NCBI GenBank assembly: GCA_036389295.1
Contig: DASVQB010000030.1
Location: forward strand, 37,729-101,728
DNA from: AC-37 sp036389295
GTDB lineage: Bacteria > Actinomycetota > Thermoleophilia > Solirubrobacterales > Thermoleophilaceae
Direction: 5' to 3'
DNA: 64,000 bases
Shown here: positions 59,215-64,000 of the stretch, in pieces
Layout: every line of letters begins with the position of its first letter
Position numbering within the stretch: the stretch's first letter is position 1
Made by a program: the position numbers and the translations under genes
Notes under the pieces: model-generated
What the model was told of the DNA's origin: nothing
Database searches by the model: none
Seen by the model: only the letters and a program-made list of their open reading frames with translations

Positions 59215-59241
59215 GTATCGACCGTTGAGGGGAGTCCTTTA
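59215..59241 (-). promoter_or_regulatory. Sigma-28-like promoter of the pilMNO operon
   Basis: On the minus strand TAAA (59241-59238), 15 bases, then GTCGATAC (59222-59215). Spacing equals the sigma-28 consensus TAAA-N15-GCCGATAA. The predicted start at about 59208 leaves a 14-base leader that holds the aaggaa ribosome-binding site before the pilM ATG. It matches the pilin promoter at 50566-50593 in both boxes. Confidence 0.65.
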
Positions 59242-59273
59242 GCGCCGCGGCGGAGGTGGTTCCGGGCGAACGG

Positions 59274-60020
59274 CTAGAGGTAGTTGTGGACGTAGAGGTG
59301 CACGAGCTCGGAGCCGACCAGCAGGCCCACGAGACCGCCCAGCGCGAGGAACGGCGCGAACGGGACGCCGCGCTTGCGGCCGGCCGACCCGTGCTTCAGG
59401 AGGATGCCCACGCCGACGAGGGCGCCGGAGAGGAACCCGACGAGCAGCGCGGGCGCGACCGCCGAGCCGAGGTACAGGCCCATGACGCCCGCGAGCTTGA
59501 CGTCGCCCATGCCCATCCCCGCGGGGTGGATCAGGGCGGCGACGAGCAGGAAGGCGAACGCGGCGGCGCCGGCGATCAGGAGGCCGGGCAGCGCGTCGAG
59601 CCGGACGACGGCGCTCGCGCCCACGCCCCAGACCGCCATCGGCAGGAGGATCTTGTTGGGCACGATCTTGTGCTCGAGGTCGATGCCGGCCACCGCGATC
59701 AGCATCGCGGCGAACGGCAGCTCGTAGGCGAGGTCGGCGTCGAGGCCGTTCGCCAGGACGATCGCGCCGAACACGAGCCCGGTCACGAGCTCGATCAGCG
59801 GGTAGCGCGCGGAGATCTTCACGCCGCAGCCGCGGCAGCGGCCGCGCAGCAGGAGCCACGAGAGGACCGGGACGTTGTCCCACGGCTTGATCGCCACGCC
59901 GCAGCCCGGGCAGTGGGACGGCGGGCTGACGAGCGACTCGCCGCGCGGCACCCGGTGGGCGACCACGTTCAGGAACGAGCCGATGACGAGGCCGAGCGGG
60001 GCTGCGAGGGCGGGCTCCAT
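59274..60020 (-). CDS. pilD: Prepilin peptidase / N-methyltransferase
   Basis: A 248-residue bifunctional aspartyl protease with about eight membrane segments. GSFLNVVAHRVPRGESLVSPPSHCPGCG and RGRCRGCGVKISARYPLIEL carry the two CxxC pairs of the N-terminal methylase part. The catalytic aspartates are in VAGIDLEHKIVPNKIL and GMGMGDVKLAGVMGLYLG. It cleaves leaders at the G|F site of the pilins in the window and methylates the new N terminus. 79 bases upstream of pilM on the same strand. Confidence 0.93.
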   Translation of the reverse strand: MEPALAAPLGLVIGSFLNVVAHRVPRGESLVSPPSHCPGCGVAIKPWDNVPVLSWLLLRGRCRGCGVKISARYPLIELVTGLVFGAIVLANGLDADLAYELPFAAMLIAVAGIDLEHKIVPNKILLPMAVWGVGASAVVRLDALPGLLIAGAAAFAFLLVAALIHPAGMGMGDVKLAGVMGLYLGSAVAPALLVGFLSGALVGVGILLKHGSAGRKRGVPFAPFLALGGLVGLLVGSELVHLYVHNYL

Positions 60021-60175
60021 GTGTCTCTAAGCAGGCTGGGAGGGAATCTCGCCGGCGGGGGCCGGCGGACGGGAGGGTCACGGACCTGATCGGCGCCCGC
60101 GGGCGGCGACTTGAGCCCCCCGACCGGGGCCTCCCCGGCACGCCCGGCGCCCGCGCCCGCCGCGGCGCGCCGGCG

Positions 60176-61387
60176 CTACGGCTTCAGCTCGCGGAAGCTG
60201 CTCTTGACCCGCGTCGTGACGCCGTAGCCCGAGATCGTCCCGACCGCGTTGGCGTCGTAGGAGATCCGGGTGTTGCCGCCGGCCTCGAAGCCGCCGCGGC
60301 CGTCGATGAAGAGCGACCCGTTGATGCGGCTGTTGCCGCGCGCGTCGAAGACGTAGGGATCCGACTGGCCCTGCCCGTTGTACATCCAGATGACGCCCCA
60401 GAAGTCCAGCGTCCCGTTCACGCGGACGGTGCCCGACGCGAAGACGAGGATCCCCGACGGCTTGGGCGGCTCGTTGATGCGCAGGTTTCCGTTGATGATG
60501 CAGTTCGCGTTCTCCACGAAGATCACGGCGCCCTCGAAGCTCGACGGGCACTGACCGGGCGGGTTGTACGTCCCGTCGTTGCGGGCGCGGGCGCGCAGCC
60601 GCTCGAGGTCGGACGGCGGCAGCGTGTGGCTCGAGTCCGCGAACGGCTGGTAGCCGCCGACGATCGGGCCCGGTCCCTCGACCTGGCCGACCTTGCTCGT
60701 GTCGAAGCAGTCCTCGCTGCTGATCGGCGCGCAGCGCAGGAGCAGCGCGGAGCCGTTCTGCGAGACGTAGGGCTTCGGGCCGCCCTGCGCGTGGAACCAG
60801 CCGGTCGCCAGGCCCGACCGCGGGAACACGACGGGGTCGGTGTCGATCCGGACGAGGCTGACCACGATCCGCCGCTTCTGGCGCACGGTCGCCTCGGCGC
60901 GGATCCAGATGGCGTTGTCGCGGTTCGCGTCGTAGCGAGGCTGCGCGGCGACGCGCGCCGTCTCGTAGAAGTACTCGCAGTTCTGCTGCGAGCTGCCGTC
61001 GCACTGGCCGGTGCCGCCGTTGTCGCGGATCTGCGTCTTCCAGGTCACGCCGGCCTCGTAGTCGTCGCCGGTGTACGCCGTCGCGAGTGCCGCCGGGTCG
61101 ACGCAGCGCCCGGCGTCGGAGCCCGTCGGCGTCACGGTCGTCGTCCCGTTCGAGTACGTGCAGTCCGGGTAGGCCGCGGTGGCGTCGCCGGGCCAGTAGC
61201 GCGACAGCAGGTAGGTCTGGGCGTCGAGGACGCCCTCGGTCTGGTTGAACGCCGACTCGCGCAGGCGCTCCTGCGCGGACGCGCCCGCCTGGCCGTCGAC
61301 GTACGAGTACATCGCCAGCCCCATCCCCATCATCAGGGTCAGGATGACCAGCGACATGACGAGGGCCGAGCCCCGCTCCCCCCTCAC
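60176..61387 (-). CDS. PilX-like minor pilin / pilus assembly protein
   Basis: A 403-residue protein starting at the GTG at 61387 with RGERGSALVMSLVILTLMMGMGLAMYSYVDGQ, a class III-like N-terminal helix in which the usual FT..E is replaced by SALVMSL, as in PilX-type proteins. The large exported part is rich in disulfide-prone Cys (YPDCTY, GRCVD, GQCDG, QNCEYF, RCAPISSEDCF, GQCPSS, ANCI). The C-terminal third (VIFVENANCIINGNLRINEPPKPSGILVFASGTVRVNGTLDFWGVIWMYN) resembles a beta-solenoid of the bactofilin/polymer-forming type found in PilX-like proteins. Overlaps the PilW-like gene by 4 bases (GTGA). Confidence 0.75.
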   Translation of the reverse strand: MRGERGSALVMSLVILTLMMGMGLAMYSYVDGQAGASAQERLRESAFNQTEGVLDAQTYLLSRYWPGDATAAYPDCTYSNGTTTVTPTGSDAGRCVDPAALATAYTGDDYEAGVTWKTQIRDNGGTGQCDGSSQQNCEYFYETARVAAQPRYDANRDNAIWIRAEATVRQKRRIVVSLVRIDTDPVVFPRSGLATGWFHAQGGPKPYVSQNGSALLLRCAPISSEDCFDTSKVGQVEGPGPIVGGYQPFADSSHTLPPSDLERLRARARNDGTYNPPGQCPSSFEGAVIFVENANCIINGNLRINEPPKPSGILVFASGTVRVNGTLDFWGVIWMYNGQGQSDPYVFDARGNSRINGSLFIDGRGGFEAGGNTRISYDANAVGTISGYGVTTRVKSSFRELKP

Positions 61388-62271
61388 GGGACGACCACCA
61401 CCTGGCTCGCCGTCTCGAACAGGCCGGACGGGTCGAAGACGTTCAGCGTGATCGTGTGCGAGCCGGACGTGCGCGGCGCGTAGTCCACGGCGATCCCGCT
61501 CTGCGAGATCGGCGTCGACCCGTCGTACCAGCGGTACGAGAGCCGCTCGCCCTCGGGGTCGCTGGAGGCCGTCGCGTTGAGGAGCACGTGCCCGTACCCG
61601 GTGAGCGTCGCCGTGAACTGGGCGCTCGGCGTCTCGTTCTGGTTGCGCATGAACACCGCGCTCGAGAGCCGGGTCTCCTTCGGCCGGTCGGCCGCCGAGT
61701 TCACGTCGACCCAGAGCTCCATCTTGATCCGGGTGATGAAGTCGAGGTTGGTCGAGTTGAAGGTCCAGACGGGGCGCTCCCCCCCGTTCCGCCGGTTGAC
61801 GACCCGGTCGGCCACGACCTGCTGCGAGTCCCAGGCCGAGCTCGGGCACGCCGTGGTCGACGGCACCGCCGGGGGTATGAACGTCGACCAGTTCTGGGTC
61901 TGGAGCCAGAGCTTGCCGTTCTGCGGGTTCGAGTCGTCGAGGCAGTAGCGGACGCGGCGCACGTTGCGGTTGTTCGCGCTGACCGTCGGGCGGACGTCGT
62001 GCACGGTCTGGGTGACCAGGTCGAACGGCGCGGCCTTCTCGATCGCGTTCGGCTGCTGCGGGCTCGGCGTCGTGCCGTTGCGCAGGTCGCGGGCGAGCTG
62101 GTCGATCGCCGCGCGGTTGCGCTCGAGCGCGTCGTTCTGGAGGGCGTTCGAGCGCGTGGACCCCTCGAAGCCGGTGAACGCCGTCAGCGCGGCGCCCAGG
62201 ATCACGAGCGTGAGCGCGAGGCCGATCATGACCTCGAGCAGCGTGAACCCGTCCTCTCCGCGGAGGATCAT
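61384..62271 (-). CDS. PilW-like minor pilin with C-terminal PKD-like domain
   Basis: A 295-residue prepilin: the leader ILRGEDG is followed by FTLLEVMIGLALTLVILGAALTAF, with Glu5 of the mature protein. The first globular part (RNRAAIDQLARDLRNGTT...VRRVRYCLDDS) is PilW/PilJ-like. The C-terminal about 80 residues (FTATLTGYGHVLLNATASSDPEGERLSYRWYDGSTPISQSG...HTITLNVFDPSGL) form a PKD/Ig-like domain, which suggests surface exposure or adhesion at the tip. Overlaps the PilV-like gene by 4 bases (ATGA). Confidence 0.8.
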   Translation of the reverse strand: MILRGEDGFTLLEVMIGLALTLVILGAALTAFTGFEGSTRSNALQNDALERNRAAIDQLARDLRNGTTPSPQQPNAIEKAAPFDLVTQTVHDVRPTVSANNRNVRRVRYCLDDSNPQNGKLWLQTQNWSTFIPPAVPSTTACPSSAWDSQQVVADRVVNRRNGGERPVWTFNSTNLDFITRIKMELWVDVNSAADRPKETRLSSAVFMRNQNETPSAQFTATLTGYGHVLLNATASSDPEGERLSYRWYDGSTPISQSGIAVDYAPRTSGSHTITLNVFDPSGLFETASQVVVVP

Positions 62272-63752
62272 CGCGTCACCGAGCCCGACATCGTCGACTC
62301 CATCAGGTGCGTGTCGACCGCCGTGACGTAGTAGGCGTGCGGCCCGCCCGACGGGTTGGGGTCGGTCCAGACGACCGGGCTCCCGCTGTTGTCGACCACG
62401 TCGTAGCGGTAGCTCGTGCTCGAGCTGCCGTCGCGGTAGATCCGGTAGAAGTCGACGGCGTCGCCGTTGTCGGGGTCGGTCGTGGGCGCCCACGTCAGCG
62501 TCGAGGCGGTGCCGCCGGAGGCGATCGCCGGCGTGCCGGGGCGGTCGTTGTTGGTCCTCGCGACGACCGTCACCGACTGGAGCGACCCCTCGCGCAGGGC
62601 GCCGGACGGGCTGCGGTCGACCGCGGCGACCTTGTAGCTGACGTTCTTCCCGCTGAGCAGGCCGGAGTCGGGCTCCGAGCAGTAGGTCCTGATGACGGTG
62701 CCCGAGCAGGTCGTCCCGTTCGGGTTGTTGTTGTTGACCCGCTGGAAGCCGTTGCCGTCCTGGGCGTCGCGGTACACCGCGTAGCCGACCACGTCGTCCT
62801 CCCGCGCGGCGTCCCACTGGAGCTCGATGGTGCTCCAGAGCCGCGTGCGGCCCGCCATCAGGCCGGCGGGGGCCAGCGGCGGGCAGCGGTTGAGCGACAC
62901 CGTGAGGACCCGCGGGCCGGACGTGACGGACGCGGCGTCGTAGGCCTTGACGCCGACGAAGTAGCTGCCGTCCAGCGCGCCGGTGTTGTCGGGGCCGCAG
63001 GTCGTGCCCGCGAGCGGGCTGCCGGGCGGGCTGCCGAGCGCCCAGTTGAAGCTCCAGGCGGAGCCCGAGCCGACCACGCTCGACTGGTAGACGCCGTCGA
63101 GGAACCACTCCACGTTCGCCGTCGACCCGGTGCTCGTGGCCGCGAACGCGAGGCTGGTGCCCGACGTGACCGTGGTCGTGTTGGCCGGGCTCGTGTTGAG
63201 CGAGGAGATCCCCGGGCCGCGGTCGGACGTCGAGATCAGCGTGGCCTGGCGCGAGCTGTGCGCGCCGAGCTCGTCGCGCCAGGTCGCGGTCACGGCGACG
63301 CGCTTCAGGTCGGCCGGGTTGGCGTCGGGCGGGTTCGTGACGGCGGGGTCGGAGCAGAAGCCGCCGGCGGCGTGGGCGCCGATCCCGTCCTCGGGGTCGT
63401 CGACCGTGCAGACCGTCACGGCGAGCGTGTAGGTCACCTCGCGGCGCACGACCTGCCAACCGGCGGTGGCCTGGTCGGCGTCGGCGAGCCCCGGCTGGAG
63501 CTGGAGGGAGCCCGTCACGTTCCCCTGGGCGAGGGTGGTGAACGGGACGGTGCGGACGGACTCGATGACGTCGCGGCTCAGGTTCGTGCTGCCCTCGCGG
63601 GCGCGGGTCGCGGCGGTCGAGCGGTTGGCGCCGTCAACCATCGCGACGGTCCCCAGCAGGCCCACGAGCAGCACCGAGATCGACGCCATCGTCTCGACCA
63701 GGGTGAAGCCCGCCTGCCGGCGAGAAGGAAAAAATCTCCTGAACGGTTCCAC
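62268..63752 (-). CDS. PilV-like minor pilin with Ig-like and fibronectin III domains
   Basis: A 494-residue prepilin. The leader EPFRRFFPSRRQAG ends in G-FTLVETMASISVLLVGLLGTVAMVDGANRS, with Glu5. The PilV-like part is residues about 20-150. Then a bacterial Ig-like segment (FAATSTGSTANVEWFLDGVYQSSVVG...DGSYFVGVKAYD), and two Fn3-like domains (IELQWDAAREDDVVGYAVYRDAQDGNGF...SYKVAAVDRS; STLTWAPTTDPDNGDAVDFYRIYRDG...HAYYVTAVDTH). The large modular C terminus is unusual for a minor pilin and suggests a tip adhesin. The start GTG at 63752 was chosen for leader length; no strong RBS. Confidence 0.8.
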   Translation of the reverse strand: MEPFRRFFPSRRQAGFTLVETMASISVLLVGLLGTVAMVDGANRSTAATRAREGSTNLSRDVIESVRTVPFTTLAQGNVTGSLQLQPGLADADQATAGWQVVRREVTYTLAVTVCTVDDPEDGIGAHAAGGFCSDPAVTNPPDANPADLKRVAVTATWRDELGAHSSRQATLISTSDRGPGISSLNTSPANTTTVTSGTSLAFAATSTGSTANVEWFLDGVYQSSVVGSGSAWSFNWALGSPPGSPLAGTTCGPDNTGALDGSYFVGVKAYDAASVTSGPRVLTVSLNRCPPLAPAGLMAGRTRLWSTIELQWDAAREDDVVGYAVYRDAQDGNGFQRVNNNNPNGTTCSGTVIRTYCSEPDSGLLSGKNVSYKVAAVDRSPSGALREGSLQSVTVVARTNNDRPGTPAIASGGTASTLTWAPTTDPDNGDAVDFYRIYRDGSSSTSYRYDVVDNSGSPVVWTDPNPSGGPHAYYVTAVDTHLMESTMSGSVTR

Positions 63753-63873
63753 ACCTGTGCGTTCGGCGGATCGCACGGCAACTTGCTGGGGCCTTGACCC
63801 CACCCCGGTCGGGGGGTCTTGCCCCGCCGGGTGAACCCCCCGTCCGTCCCGCGGGCGGCCCCCACCAACGCAA
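63753..63873 (-). other. GC-rich leader upstream of the PilV-like gene
   Basis: About 120 bases between the PilV-like start and the pilin terminator. On the minus strand it can form several small hairpins: gggg-caaga-cccc, ccccgaccgggg and gggg-tcaagg-cccc in series. A ccccccgaccgggg element also occurs at about 60116, before the prepilin peptidase gene. It may be a structured 5' leader; no known riboswitch consensus was recognised. Confidence 0.35.
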
Positions 63874-63899
63874 AGAGGCGGGCCGAATGGCCCGCCTCT
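63874..63899 (-). terminator. Rho-independent-type terminator of the partial pilin gene
   Basis: A perfect 11-bp stem, agaggcgggcc / ggcccgcctct, with loop gaat (or attc on the minus strand). On the minus strand it is followed by ttgcg after the stem's final cttt. It lies 25 bases after the stop of the pilin at 63925, in the expected position. Confidence 0.75.
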
Positions 63900-63924
63900 C
63901 GGCGAAACGCGGTCAGGCAGGGAA

Positions 63925-64000
63925 CTACCAGCTACCGCTGACGGGGCAGCCGCCCTTGCCGGTCGGCGTGCAGCTGCGGGTGGTCCCGCCGCCGACGCTC
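63925..64000 (-). CDS. Type IV pilin, C-terminal fragment (cut by window edge)
   Basis: The last 24 residues of a minus-strand gene: SVGGGTTRSCTPTGKGGCPVSGSW then TAG. The ending resembles that of the pilin at 50662 (RTCTAG...GACRNGNW): a Cys pair about 8-10 residues apart and a C-terminal Trp. With the three minor pilins immediately downstream and a strong terminator, it is very probably a second major-type pilin. Start and most of the gene lie outside the window. Confidence 0.7.
   Translation of the reverse strand, partial: SVGGGTTRSCTPTGKGGCPVSGSW

Noticed and set aside
63753..63873. A third sigma-28-like promoter (TCAAG...GCCG) before the PilV-like gene
   Set aside because: The −10 match is poor (GCCGTGCG) and spacing is short; it could be chance.

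Overview
The window is 64 kb of very GC-rich (roughly 72-75% by eye), densely packed bacterial chromosome, most likely from the actinobacterial class Thermoleophilia (Solirubrobacterales/Gaiellales-like). The reasons are the actinobacterial pair SteA/SteB (MctB), the mycobacterium-like order tlyA-nadK-recN-steA-steB-pyrG-(NUDIX)-xerD and efp/nusB plus pepQ-aroQ-aroB/K-aroC, together with a full type IV pilus assembly block (pilM, N, O, minor pilins, prepilin peptidase), which most mycobacteria lack. Genus-level placement is inference. Almost all core genes are on the minus strand. GTG starts are common and neighbouring genes often overlap by 4 bases (ATGA or GTGA).

Layout. 1-2.6 kb: a small accessory patch. 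A 29-bp copy of the 3' part of a tRNA(CAT) gene (847-875) and the intact tRNA (2500-2572) bracket an exported RTX-like protein, the picture left by a tRNA-targeting integrative element. 2.6-8 kb: thioredoxin-like lipoprotein, short-chain dehydrogenase, LLM-class flavin oxidoreductase, glycosyltransferase, DUF6328 membrane protein and tRNA-Asn. 8-16 kb: replication and nucleotide block (sigma-70 primary-type factor, dnaG, DsbA-like protein, dgt, ppdK). 16-26.8 kb: recO, glutaredoxin, mutM, deoB, xerD, NUDIX, DUF3866, M20 peptidase, pyrG, MraY-like transferase. 26.9-36.9 kb: steB, steA, recN, nadK, tlyA, then the isoprenoid/translation operon efp-nusB-xseB-ispA-dxs.

36.9-51.1 kb is an accessory island lying between efp/nusB and pepQ/aro, which sit together in mycobacteria. 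It holds a methyltransferase, two separate HicAB modules whose toxin genes are both frameshifted while the antitoxins are intact, an autoregulated ArsR-SRPBCC-SRPBCC operon, an unusual hexapeptide-repeat/cysteine-ladder protein, an MBL hydrolase, an amidase, FIST and DUF72 proteins, and an SOS mutagenesis cassette (ImuB, DUF6504, DnaE2) with two LexA-type boxes sitting against the start codons. A major-type pilin gene lies at its right edge.

51.1-64 kb: pepQ, aroQ, a fused shikimate kinase/3-dehydroquinate synthase, aroC, then the pilus block pilP-like, pilO, pilN, pilM, pilD, and three minor pilins (PilX-, PilW- and PilV-like, the last with Ig/Fn3 domains), ending in a partial second pilin. 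The pilin promoter at 50.57 kb and the pilM promoter at 59.23 kb share a TAAA-N15/16-GTCGATA signature resembling sigma-28 (FliA/WhiG) promoters, suggesting that one alternative sigma factor co-ordinates pilin and pilus-assembly expression. No CRISPR array, transposase or rRNA was seen.
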